Both the position numbers and the translations under genes were made by a program. A stretch of DNA of 64,000 bases from assembly GCF_009725985.1 (NCBI RefSeq), contig NZ_RCNR01000015.1, positions 1-64,000 of the forward strand, given 5' to 3'. The notes beneath the pieces are model-generated. The model was not told the origin of the DNA. It did not search any database and saw only the letters and a program-made list of their open reading frames with translations. This document shows positions 27,351-36,160 of the stretch, piece after piece (the stretch's first letter is position 1; the number at the start of each line of letters is the position of its first letter). Source of the DNA: Zobellia amurskyensis. GTDB lineage: Bacteria; Bacteroidota; Bacteroidia; Flavobacteriales; Flavobacteriaceae.

Positions 27351-28250
27351 CTACGAATACAAAATCAAGAAAACACCAATCATAATCCCGGCCAGCGGCA
27401 CCAGTTTCTTACGTTTGTTCTGTTCCTTAAAAATGAGTCCGCCTACTACCACGGCAATGATAATCTGACTCCGTTTTATGGCCGAAAGCAACATAATCAA
27501 TGCATCGGGGTCTTGTAGGGCTTTAAAGTAGAAGTAATCCGCTATTTGTAACAGGATACCCACTAACGGAATAGACCAACGCCATTTGAACGCTTTGCGC
27601 TTCTCCGCATGCGGAAACCAAGTGATACTCAGAATGACCAAGAGAATAAGAATGGTATAAAAACAAAACCAGAATTGTAGGGTCTGCGGATTCAAAGTGA
27701 GACTCTGAATGAGAAACTTATCGTACAGTCCGCTGGAAGCCCCTAAAAAGGTAGCGCCTATAATAGCGAATATCCATTTGTTACTTTTAAAATGAATGCC
27801 CTCTTTCTTGCCGATTCTAGAATATAGCAATACCGAAAATATAATCAGAAAGAAACCGATCCATTGCCAGCCATTGGGTTTTTCGTGGTATATGGTAATG
27901 GCGCCGATAAAAGTAAAAAACGGACCTGCAGACCGTATGGGCGTTACAATGGTAATGGGCAAATGCTTTAACGCTTGGTACGCCAATAGCCATGAAGCGG
28001 CCATGATAGCGGACTTTATAAAGATAAATCCATGGGTTTCTAAAGGAATATCCGTGACGTACAATTGCAAATCCAGCATTTTGGTGGGAAACCAAATGGA
28101 ACCCAAATAGCACGGAAGCAACAATAAAAAGCCCGAAGATATGGTGCCCAAAAGCACCGGAAAAACCTCGTTGCCCTGAACGGCATGTTTTTTAAGCAGG
28201 TTATGAAACCCTAAGAATAAAGCGGCCAGAAGCCCAAGATACATCCACAT
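27351..28250 (-). CDS. EamA/DMT-family membrane transporter
   Basis: A 299-residue protein with ten hydrophobic segments arranged as two EamA repeats of five helices, each repeat ending with a charged loop (about residues 138-155 and 270-285). The segments PIRSAGPFFTFIGAITIYHEKPNGWQ... style (residues about 101-130) and FKEQNKRKKLVPLAGIMIG near the end are typical of the drug/metabolite transporter superfamily. It likely exports or imports a small metabolite; the substrate is unknown. It is convergent with the small gene at 27071. Confidence 0.88.
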   Translation of the reverse strand: MWMYLGLLAALFLGFHNLLKKHAVQGNEVFPVLLGTISSGFLLLLPCYLGSIWFPTKMLDLQLYVTDIPLETHGFIFIKSAIMAASWLLAYQALKHLPITIVTPIRSAGPFFTFIGAITIYHEKPNGWQWIGFFLIIFSVLLYSRIGKKEGIHFKSNKWIFAIIGATFLGASSGLYDKFLIQSLTLNPQTLQFWFCFYTILILLVILSITWFPHAEKRKAFKWRWSIPLVGILLQIADYFYFKALQDPDALIMLLSAIKRSQIIIAVVVGGLIFKEQNKRKKLVPLAGIMIGVFLILYS

Positions 28251-28473
28251 AGCGGGCGCGAAGATATTAGTTTTTTAGGGTTTGTTCCGCATGTAATAAG
28301 ACCGATTTCAAAAAAGTGAACGGCAAATATTTCCAAACCCAAAGTTCCTTTGTAGTGAAATATGTACGTACGCCAATTCTTGTTTTCTATTACGTCTTTC
28401 CGTAATCGTTTACGTATTAAATTTTATATATTTATTCACTACAAAGCAGTATTTCCTAGAACCTACTATTAGC

Positions 28474-29688
28474 ATGTATAAAATTTTATCGTTAGACGGC
28501 GGCGGCAGTTGGGCCATCATTCAATTGCTCACGCTTAGGGACCGCTACGGAAATATGAACGGTCATGAGGTCCTTCGGAAATTTGATTTGGTCATTGCCA
28601 ATTCCGGCGGAAGTATTGTTTTGGCTGCCCTGGCCGAGAATTATTCCATAGATAAGGCCATTACCTTGTTCAAGGATAAAGAAAACCGGGAACGTATTTT
28701 TCATAAGAATTCCTTTCGGGAACGCTTTTTTCCGGTGGACTATTTACGGGCGTTTGGTATTGGGTTTGGACCCAAATACAGCGCTACCAAAAAGAAGGAA
28801 GCTTTTGAGTATTTGTTTCCGGAGGTAGATAAAGTGCAGATGAACGAGCTGCCTAAAATTATAGGCAAGGCATCCCTAAAAATCGTGGTCTGTACGTATG
28901 ACGCGTTAAACAACCGGGCCAAGTTTTTTAAGTCCTACGCTTTAACTCCCGCACGCTATGACTCGGTAAAGCTCACACAGGCCATTAACGGTTCTTCCAA
29001 TGCTCCCGTGCAGTATTTTGATTTCCCCGCACGGTTTAAAGCACAAGAGAGTGGTGTGTTTTTTGAACTTTGGGATGGCGCCCTTGGTGGTTTCAATAAT
29101 CCTATTCTTTCGGGTATTATTGAGGCCTATAAACTGAAAGTGGACTTAAAGGACATACAAATTGTTTCCCTTGGTACCAGTAACTCGTTAATGTCTTCGG
29201 ATAGTAAAGAGACGTTTTGGAATTGGAAGCTAGACACCCAGCAACACCGAAGAAAGAAATGGGCTTTTCATAAATTCAAACCTCAGGTAAGCTTCTTTAT
29301 GGAAACCGTTTTTAACCAAGCCAAGACCATTTTATACCAACCGCCGGACACTGCCAATTATATGGCCATGATGTTCTTTAAGGCCACAACGGGCAAAGAT
29401 TTGAACGAAAGCATCATACGGTTATCGCCACTTATTCATTTTGATGATAAGCTGTCTACGGAAGCCGTACCGCTCATAAAACAACTGTATGCATTAGATA
29501 TGGACTTGACCAAAGACGCGCAAGTGGACTTGCTCCTACAGTGTTTTGAAGCTTGGAAAGCCGGAAAAATTTACAACCAACCTGTTGAATTTGAGGTGGA
29601 AAGAAACAATGATTTGTTATTTCTTTCTGGTGATAGATGGTATCAGGATGGGATGGATCGGTGGAGGGAGTGGGAGGTTGGAAGATAA
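28474..29688 (+). CDS. Patatin-like phospholipase family protein
   Basis: A 404-residue patatin-fold protein. It has the glycine-rich oxyanion loop DGGGSW (8-13), the nucleophile elbow as ANSGG (42-46, S44 the likely nucleophile; the first glycine of GxSxG is alanine) and the dyad aspartate D201 in LWDGALGG. Patatins hydrolyse acyl esters of phospholipids or galactolipids. No signal peptide. It is followed by the AT-rich two-gene unit at 29829, but 140 bases and a sharp change in base composition separate them, so I do not assume they act together. Confidence 0.85.
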   Translation: MYKILSLDGGGSWAIIQLLTLRDRYGNMNGHEVLRKFDLVIANSGGSIVLAALAENYSIDKAITLFKDKENRERIFHKNSFRERFFPVDYLRAFGIGFGPKYSATKKKEAFEYLFPEVDKVQMNELPKIIGKASLKIVVCTYDALNNRAKFFKSYALTPARYDSVKLTQAINGSSNAPVQYFDFPARFKAQESGVFFELWDGALGGFNNPILSGIIEAYKLKVDLKDIQIVSLGTSNSLMSSDSKETFWNWKLDTQQHRRKKWAFHKFKPQVSFFMETVFNQAKTILYQPPDTANYMAMMFFKATTGKDLNESIIRLSPLIHFDDKLSTEAVPLIKQLYALDMDLTKDAQVDLLLQCFEAWKAGKIYNQPVEFEVERNNDLLFLSGDRWYQDGMDRWREWEVGR

Positions 29689-29828
29689 TTCAGGCTGAAT
29701 TTTGAACGAAAATTTCAATTATATTTTGATAAACACTATTTGAAGAAAATATTTGCAGCGAAGTAAATTTATATGTTCTATTTCTAGATGGTTAATAGAA
29801 CTAACTGTTAACAATTAAATTTTTTAAT

Positions 29829-31409
29829 TTGGACTTGTTTGAATTACTCTTAGAAGGAAAGAAAATAAATGACTTTTGGGAAAGGTATAATGATTTCTGC
29901 GAAAATCCTGTAATAAAAAATATCAACTCATTTTATAAAGCTCTTCCGATCCTAGTTGAAAGATTGGAAGGTGATTTTTCCTCATCGAAACTATCAGGGA
30001 TAATTAAGAGTTTATCAATAAAAGATTTTGATTTTGGTAAAGAATTATACTTCAAGATTATAAATGAAGAATGTCTAACTCTCTACCCACAAATTAAATA
30101 TCTGCTTTCTGGACTTTATGAATCGAATAGTGGTTTTGTCACTTCACAGATAACTCAGTTAATCACAGGGAATGACAATCAACTTAGGGAAGTTGGTATA
30201 GATTCTGCATCAGAGATTGACATAAGCCGGAATAATATTTCTGAAGAATTTAAGGATTGTCTAAATAATAGTTTGCTGATTTTAGCCAAAGATAAAAATG
30301 AAAGAAAATTATGGCCTGCCGTTTTTAGAATTAGCAGAAATCAATTAAAAACAATTGACAATGCCTACTCTATTATAGATATTTTGGTATCAAAGAGAGA
30401 TATTGATATTCAAAAGGAGATAATAAATTTGTTGCTATATAACTTGGATATTGAAACGGATTTGAAATTGATTAAGAAATATCTCCAACATCTCATTCGT
30501 CTAGATTTAAAACATAAAGGGGAATACCATAGTCTTTCATATTTTCTCAAATCTTTAGTGGAAAAGAATCTAGAAGTAGTTATCAAATTTATTAACTGTT
30601 GGGTAGTTGACAATGTAGCTAATTCTAGGAACATAGCTTATTTTTCACAAACATTAAATTCTATTTACGATGTCAATTTTGTTGCATTTCAAAAACTTTA
30701 CACATCGTGGATGAATCATGACAAAGTGAATTTTCAGATTGCACTTCATAACATGAACAATGGCCATGAGTTTAGAGATTATTCAGATTTAGAATTTTCT
30801 TTAGAATTATTGATGAGTTATACGAAGTACGATATCGAATTCATAAGTTATAAAACCTTGGGATATATTTATGATAGAGAATTAACCCAATCTTTATTGT
30901 ATTCAATATTAGTTAGTAAATATAAAGACTGCGAACTCACTAATTTTATTAGTGAGTTATTTATTGATTGTATAATTTTTAATTATTATTCAGCAATTGA
31001 TTTTCTAAAAAAAAATAAAGAAAAGACATCTTCCGTTAAATTGAAAAAAATAATTGATAGTATTATAAAAAAAGGCGAAGAAATGTATTCGGCCTATTCT
31101 GATTTAGAAGTTTTCAAGGAATTCTCTCCATCTGAACGCAGATTGAACTATTATAATAAATTGCAAAGTAAAAAAATTAGTAAATCATATGAAGAATCGG
31201 GGGGACAAAGCAGCTTTCAAAATTTGTTCAAAACGTTACATTTCCGAACAGGAGAATCATCATTTGCAAAAGTTAATGGAGAATATTCTCAAGAATTAAC
31301 TCCGGCTACAATTTCGCATAGTACTGAAATGCCTAGGGGAGAATTTATTGACCCTATAGGTCAGGCTAAACTTAGATTATTATGGCAAAATTTTACTAGA
31401 ACAAAATGA
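29829..31409 (+). CDS. AT-rich helical protein of unknown function (first gene of two-gene unit)
   Basis: A 526-residue soluble protein I do not recognise. It is almost entirely helix-forming, rich in Leu, Ile, Asn, Lys and Ser, without signal peptide, membrane span or nucleotide-binding motif; the pattern suggests an alpha-solenoid scaffold. The last 70 residues (SYEESGGQSSFQNLFK to RLLWQNFTRTK) look like a separate flexible tail. The start is TTG at 29829; no in-frame ATG lies nearby. Codon use and AT content differ sharply from flanking genes, a sign of horizontal gain. It overlaps the next gene by 4 bases (ATGA), so the two products probably work together. Confidence 0.8.
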   Translation: MDLFELLLEGKKINDFWERYNDFCENPVIKNINSFYKALPILVERLEGDFSSSKLSGIIKSLSIKDFDFGKELYFKIINEECLTLYPQIKYLLSGLYESNSGFVTSQITQLITGNDNQLREVGIDSASEIDISRNNISEEFKDCLNNSLLILAKDKNERKLWPAVFRISRNQLKTIDNAYSIIDILVSKRDIDIQKEIINLLLYNLDIETDLKLIKKYLQHLIRLDLKHKGEYHSLSYFLKSLVEKNLEVVIKFINCWVVDNVANSRNIAYFSQTLNSIYDVNFVAFQKLYTSWMNHDKVNFQIALHNMNNGHEFRDYSDLEFSLELLMSYTKYDIEFISYKTLGYIYDRELTQSLLYSILVSKYKDCELTNFISELFIDCIIFNYYSAIDFLKKNKEKTSSVKLKKIIDSIIKKGEEMYSAYSDLEVFKEFSPSERRLNYYNKLQSKKISKSYEESGGQSSFQNLFKTLHFRTGESSFAKVNGEYSQELTPATISHSTEMPRGEFIDPIGQAKLRLLWQNFTRTK

Positions 31410-33094
31410 GATTTTTATTAAGTGAATATGTTAACCTATTAAAAGAAGATGGAGAATTAGACACTTTAATTACCGATCTTCTTGTAGCTATGAAATGTGT
31501 CACAATTTCTAAACCACAGAGGGGAAGGCAATATGGAGTAGATATTGCAGCAGAAGGAATTGATGTTGTTGATTCAAAAAAGAAAATTTTTCTATTTGCT
31601 GTGAAGCAAGGAAATCTAACGCGTAGTACTTGGGATGGCAATATTAATGCAGTACGATCATCATTAAATCAAATTAGAGATTCTTATATTCCTATATCTC
31701 TTCCTAAAACAAAATCTAATTTACCTATCAAAATTGTTGTTGCAACAAATGGTGTAATTAATCAAAATGTTTTAGTTGACTGGGCTCAATATATAAATCA
31801 AAATTCCACAGATGATATTGAGTATGACTTTTGGGGAACTGGAGAACTTAGTGCAATGCTTGATGAATATTTAATATCAGAAAAATTATTTCCAACGGAA
31901 TATCAATCGTTATTACGAAAAACTCTTGCATTTTTAGATTTACCCGATTATAATTTATCTCACTTCTTTGATCTATTAGATTTGATTTTTTCTAAACAAT
32001 TTAAGCAGAAAAGGCAAATTCAAAAGAAATTGAGGTTAGCAAGATTGTGTTTAAATATATTGTATAAATGGAGCCATGATATCAATAATTTAAAACCTGC
32101 CATTTATGGAAGTGAAAGAACAGTATTACGGTCGTGGCATTTTTTACAATCAGGGAATCATTTAGATAAAAAATTTGTTAGTAAAGAGTTCTATCAAATT
32201 TACCTTCTTAAAAGAGCTATTGGAATTAACTATTTCAACAAAGTACATAAGCATTATCAAACTGAGCACAGTTTATACCGATATAGCAGAAATAGTCTGG
32301 AATATGGTCTTAATTTATGGCATGAAATAGGCATTATCTCAGAAATTGGTTTGAGTGAAATACAACAATTCAAAATTTATTTTAGAGAAGAAAAAAAGGA
32401 AGATAGTTTGGTTTTTTATAATAGTGCAACTTCAATAGCAAATGCGTTATGTATGTTTATTGCAAACAATCCACCAGCAAAATATCCTAATTATGATGAA
32501 CATGGAATTGAAATCGCTTTGGCTCTTCAATTACTTTGTTTAACTAACAATACGGAGACGGCTAAAATTTGGATTAGAAATTTAATTGTAGGTTACAAAG
32601 AAACATATCATATACAGAAGACCATCCCTTTGTTTATAGCTGATTATGATAGGTTAGTTGATATAATTAACGGTGATGAAAAGTGTAATATTGATTCATC
32701 AATGATAATTCCAATTCTAGCAGAGCATGCTATTATTCTAGAAGATGCTGATTTATATGAATTAATAAGAAAAGTTGTTGAAGATGATGTATTTAAAGAT
32801 TTAAACCTTCAAATTTGGTTTCCCACGAGGAAAATGGAAGAGAGTATATTCAAGAATAATTACAGTAAAGTTGAGGGAAAATTAAAACACTCCGTTACAC
32901 TTTACAAAAATTTAGAGGAGTATAGGACAGAAATTATATCTGAAGTTGAACTATACAGTGTCGAGAAAGAGTTTAAAGTGGTAGAGAATGGTTTCGACAA
33001 TATTTTGTTTACTGCAAGTAGGCATTATCGTGGCCAACCATTTCCTTATACGTGGAGAAAATTTATTAAACTAAATACAAAGGCTAATCACTAA
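31406..33094 (+). CDS. Probable PD-(D/E)xK nuclease-domain protein (second gene of two-gene unit)
   Basis: A 562-residue AT-rich gene. The N-terminal 160 residues resemble a restriction-endonuclease (Mrr/PD-(D/E)xK) fold: a helix (ELDTLITDLLVAMK), a glycine/arginine loop, D46 in QYGVDIAAEG, then the strand IFLFAVKQGN with K67, in which the usual E or Q before xK is A65. LTRSTWDGNINAVRSSLNQI forms the next helix and IKIVVATNG and YDFWGTGELSAMLDE follow. The rest is helical with no known motif. Coupling to the upstream scaffold-like gene and foreign base composition suggest a defence or mobile function; this is inference. No methyltransferase or ATPase is nearby. Confidence 0.78.
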   Translation: MRFLLSEYVNLLKEDGELDTLITDLLVAMKCVTISKPQRGRQYGVDIAAEGIDVVDSKKKIFLFAVKQGNLTRSTWDGNINAVRSSLNQIRDSYIPISLPKTKSNLPIKIVVATNGVINQNVLVDWAQYINQNSTDDIEYDFWGTGELSAMLDEYLISEKLFPTEYQSLLRKTLAFLDLPDYNLSHFFDLLDLIFSKQFKQKRQIQKKLRLARLCLNILYKWSHDINNLKPAIYGSERTVLRSWHFLQSGNHLDKKFVSKEFYQIYLLKRAIGINYFNKVHKHYQTEHSLYRYSRNSLEYGLNLWHEIGIISEIGLSEIQQFKIYFREEKKEDSLVFYNSATSIANALCMFIANNPPAKYPNYDEHGIEIALALQLLCLTNNTETAKIWIRNLIVGYKETYHIQKTIPLFIADYDRLVDIINGDEKCNIDSSMIIPILAEHAIILEDADLYELIRKVVEDDVFKDLNLQIWFPTRKMEESIFKNNYSKVEGKLKHSVTLYKNLEEYRTEIISEVELYSVEKEFKVVENGFDNILFTASRHYRGQPFPYTWRKFIKLNTKANH

Positions 33095-33313
33095 ACAGGG
33101 AAAACGCTCAGAGGACAAAATACTTGGAATTGATGAACCTATATATAGCTTGGATACTACACTACAAATAATAATTTGGGAATATTAAATAGTACTTTTA
33201 AAAGGTTTGCAAAAGTGAATATTCAGATAATTAAAAGATAACAAGAAAGATATATTCATATAAAATGCCCAAACTGCGGCACATCAATATTTTTAGAATC
33301 CTGTGTTAATGTT

Positions 33314-34006
33314 CTACTCATAAAACTCCGCCACCTCATCTAAAGGCTTCCGTGCAATATCCGGCACATATGTGGGCGATTTTGGATAGCCTACTGGCAA
33401 CAATAGAAATGCACGTTCATTACTGGGGCGGTTCAATAACTTGGCCAGAAAATTCATAGGGCTAGGGGTGTGGGTCAAGGTTACCAAACCTGCGTTGTGT
33501 ATGGCGGTAATCAACATGCCACAGGCAATACCCACAGATTCGTTTACGTAGTAATTGTTTATTTTTTCGCCTTCATCACCAAGGTCATGTACCTTTTTAA
33601 AAACAATAATAAGCCAAGGGGCTATTTCTAAAAAGGGCTTGTGCATATCCGTACCCAGCGGTTCTAAATCTTTTTTCCAACGGTCGCTCATTCTACTTTC
33701 GTAGCTTTCTTTTTCTTCGGCTTCCGCGGCTTCTTTAATTTTAGTTTTAAGTGCAGGGTTGGAGACGGCACAGAACGTCCACGGTTGTTTATGCGCACCA
33801 GATGGAGCTGTAGAGGCTGTTTTGATCAGCGCTTCTATAACTTCTTTGGGAACGGGCGTATCTGCATATTCCCTAACGGACCTACGCTGGTCCAGAAACG
33901 AGTAAAAAGCTTCACTTTGTTTCAAAAGCTCTTCTTGCGAAAGGGCGTTTTCTTGGTAGATCACATGTGGGTGACCATTAACGGAAATATGAGATGTAGA
34001 TGACAT
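33314..34006 (-). CDS. Iodotyrosine deiodinase-like nitroreductase-fold flavoprotein
   Basis: A 230-residue FMN enzyme of the nitroreductase fold that closely follows iodotyrosine deiodinase: RRSVREY (41-47, FMN contact), APSGAHKQPWT (67-77), the active-site lid with E98, Y102 and K123 at the positions of the mammalian substrate-binding Glu/Tyr/Lys triad, SVGIACGMLITAIHNAGL, TLTHTP and LLPVGYPKSPTYVPDIARKPLDEV. The mammalian enzyme is membrane-anchored; this form lacks the anchor, like known bacterial homologues. Likely reaction: reductive dehalogenation of halotyrosine or halophenol. Single gene. Confidence 0.88.
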   Translation of the reverse strand: MSSTSHISVNGHPHVIYQENALSQEELLKQSEAFYSFLDQRRSVREYADTPVPKEVIEALIKTASTAPSGAHKQPWTFCAVSNPALKTKIKEAAEAEEKESYESRMSDRWKKDLEPLGTDMHKPFLEIAPWLIIVFKKVHDLGDEGEKINNYYVNESVGIACGMLITAIHNAGLVTLTHTPSPMNFLAKLLNRPSNERAFLLLPVGYPKSPTYVPDIARKPLDEVAEFYE

Positions 34007-34403
34007 GGCTTTGTGCTGTTATTTAGTACGCGTATCAATCACAAAGTTATCGATTTTTTAGTGTTCCTAAATGCCACCTAGGGTTGGGCTCTTAAAGGAT
34101 CAGTTTTATTGTACTCAACTAAAAGGTTCGTATCATTTGGTCATACGCCTGCAAATACTTCAAAATTAAAAATTGAATTATGATTTTTTCGTAGAGGAGA
34201 AATGTTATCGACTTAAAAACAGACTCTTAAATGCCTATTCATCTAATAGTTTTTCTAAAAATAACCCCCTGAACCACACCTCATAAATTTAGGGCGCAAT
34301 TATACTTGGTTCCACTTTTACCATTCTTAGGATCATTTTAATTAGCTGACTACGCTGCTACCGCAATAGTTTTGCAGTGTTGAACATTTAAAAAAATAAA
34401 ATA
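34007..34403. promoter_or_regulatory. Divergent intergenic region with promoter-like element
   Basis: About 400 bases between the deiodinase-like gene and the MBL lipoprotein gene. TAGTTTTG at 34367-34374 matches the TAnnTTTG -7 consensus and lies 29 bases before the ATG at 34404; no clear -33 TTG is seen. Nothing else stands out. Confidence 0.4.
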
Positions 34404-35369
34404 ATGAAGTATTCTAAATTTAAAATTTGGGCCTTAGCCTTTTTTGTAGCTACCCTATTCGTAGCCTGTAGTGATGACGATGATTCCACTCCTGCAGAAA
34501 CAGAAGTTGTTGATTTTGGAGCGGCACCTGCAAGCACGCTTATAACTACCGGTTCCGTGAATGTTATTACGGAAAACACGGTAAGGTACCACACGATTGA
34601 TTTTGGTACGGCGCCCTATACCGTAACCATAGTGGAAACAGCCGATAATGTGGTTTTAATTGATTTGGGTCCTTCACCAGATTTTGCTGATGAACTAGAG
34701 GTGTACGTAGATGCCATTGATAAACCCGGAGCTGTTATTATTACGCACAACCACGGTGACCATTACGGTGGTGCCGGTAACTTTACGGAACTTCCTTTTT
34801 ATGCGGAAAGCACCGTAGCGGAGCAATTGAACAACACGGAAGATTTCATCAATCTATATACTAACGAGGTAATTGGCGTAAGTGGGTCACAATCCATAGC
34901 GGGTCTGGATTTTACTTTTGATAAAGTATCTCATGCCGAAACTGGTGAAAACGGATATGTTACGATTGAATCGTTAAAAACCCTCTTCTCTGGAGACCTT
35001 GTTTACAACCTGTCTCACCTGTATTTAAGAGAGTATACGCCAAAGGATGGTGAAGATGAAATAGACAACTGGATAGCTGGCTTAAATGTATTAAAGACGA
35101 ACTTTTCCAATTATGACCATTTGTTTGTAGGACACAACGGTTCACGTACCGATGTAGGTGCTGCAATTGATGAAAACATTGCCTACCTACAAAAAGCACA
35201 GGGTCTTATAAAAGGAACGGAAACGTTAACAAATGGTGAGACCGCTACTACAGCACAAGAGGTGGTAGATGAGCTTCAATCGCTTTACCCAACTTATAAA
35301 GATGGTGGACTTTTCTTTTCACTTCCCGAGTCCTTTTTTCCTGGAGATCCTGGAGCAGATTGGTTTTAA
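34404..35369 (+). CDS. MBL-fold metallohydrolase lipoprotein
   Basis: A 321-residue lipoprotein with the lipobox LFVAC (C22) and an acidic start. The metal-binding motif HNHGDH (115-120) is intact, with further ligand candidates in KVSHAETG, LFSGDLVY and the C-terminal LFVGH. It is an exported member of the metallo-beta-lactamase fold, a family covering beta-lactamases, lactonases, thioesterases and other hydrolases; the activity here is open. The next gene starts 24 bases downstream. Confidence 0.88.
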   Translation: MKYSKFKIWALAFFVATLFVACSDDDDSTPAETEVVDFGAAPASTLITTGSVNVITENTVRYHTIDFGTAPYTVTIVETADNVVLIDLGPSPDFADELEVYVDAIDKPGAVIITHNHGDHYGGAGNFTELPFYAESTVAEQLNNTEDFINLYTNEVIGVSGSQSIAGLDFTFDKVSHAETGENGYVTIESLKTLFSGDLVYNLSHLYLREYTPKDGEDEIDNWIAGLNVLKTNFSNYDHLFVGHNGSRTDVGAAIDENIAYLQKAQGLIKGTETLTNGETATTAQEVVDELQSLYPTYKDGGLFFSLPESFFPGDPGADWF

Positions 35370-35393
35370 TAATCAAATTAAAATATACACATT

Positions 35394-36080
35394 ATGAAAA
35401 TTAAATTAGCAGTACTAAGTTTTTTCACCGTGGTTATTACAAGTGCCAATAGTGCCCCTAAAAAGGTTGAAACGATATTGGAAGTAACGAGTTTTAATCT
35501 AAAGCCAACGGCAGATGCATCTGAATTCAATGCCCTAGATGCAGAAATAGAAGAGACGTTTACGAGTAAACAACCAGGGTATATTAGACGCCAAAGTGGT
35601 GTAGATGACAAAGGTAGATATGTAGTTGTGGTCTATTGGGAAACACTTGCAGACGCCAAAGCTTCTATGGATAAATTTATGGGAGACGCTTCAGTAGCAA
35701 CCTATGCCAACATGATCGACGGTTCTAGCATGAAAATGTCCCGCTTTACCATTACCGATGCGTTTACGGCAACCAACAGCACATTTACAGAGGTAATGAC
35801 CTTTAAGACCAAGGAAGGCACCAATGCAAAAGCTTTTGATAAAGTGAATAAAAAAGTGGGAACAGGATTTAGTAATAAACAGAAAGGCTTTTTACAGCGT
35901 ATAACCGGAGCCAATGAAGCTGGCGAGCAAGTTGTATTGGCATACTGGGATACTAAAGCAAATTCCGATGCCGTGATCAACGATTTTATGAGCAACCCTA
36001 TTGCCAAAAAATTCATGGGAATGATGGATCAGTCTACTATAGATATGATTCGCTACCAATCTTTAACTTCTCTTAAATAA
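35394..36080 (+). CDS. Exported tandem dimeric alpha-beta barrel (ABM-like) protein
   Basis: A 228-residue protein with a signal peptide (ending near ANSA) and two repeats of a ferredoxin-like module: the first from ILEVTSFNLK to ARFTITDAF, the second from FTEVMTFKTKEG to IRYQS. Each has a GYIRRQSGVDDKGRYVVVVYW or GFLQRITGANEAGEQVVLAYW strand-helix unit, as in antibiotic-biosynthesis monooxygenase-like folds. I infer a small-molecule-binding or oxygenase role with low confidence. Probably co-transcribed with the MBL lipoprotein. Confidence 0.78.
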   Translation: MKIKLAVLSFFTVVITSANSAPKKVETILEVTSFNLKPTADASEFNALDAEIEETFTSKQPGYIRRQSGVDDKGRYVVVVYWETLADAKASMDKFMGDASVATYANMIDGSSMKMSRFTITDAFTATNSTFTEVMTFKTKEGTNAKAFDKVNKKVGTGFSNKQKGFLQRITGANEAGEQVVLAYWDTKANSDAVINDFMSNPIAKKFMGMMDQSTIDMIRYQSLTSLK

Positions 36081-36106
36081 TACCCTCTTTAAGACTAGAT
36101 AAAACT

Positions 36107-36133
36107 AAAGCCGACTCTTTTGGAGTCGGCTTT
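36107..36133. terminator. Bidirectional terminator
   Basis: aaagccgactc (36107-36117) pairs perfectly with gagtcggcttt (36123-36133). It sits between a plus-strand gene and the 3' end of the minus-strand sigma factor gene and can serve both. Confidence 0.88.
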
Positions 36134-36160
36134 AATATTACATCTATAGGTTGTGTGGGC

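Noticed and set aside
28474-33094. A CBASS-like operon with the patatin protein as effector
   Set aside because: No cyclic nucleotide synthase is present, the patatin gene has host-like composition and a 140-base gap separates it from the AT-rich pair.
29689-33313. Insertion sequence or prophage ends around the AT-rich unit
   Set aside because: I looked for inverted or direct repeats and integrase or transposase genes at both edges and found none.
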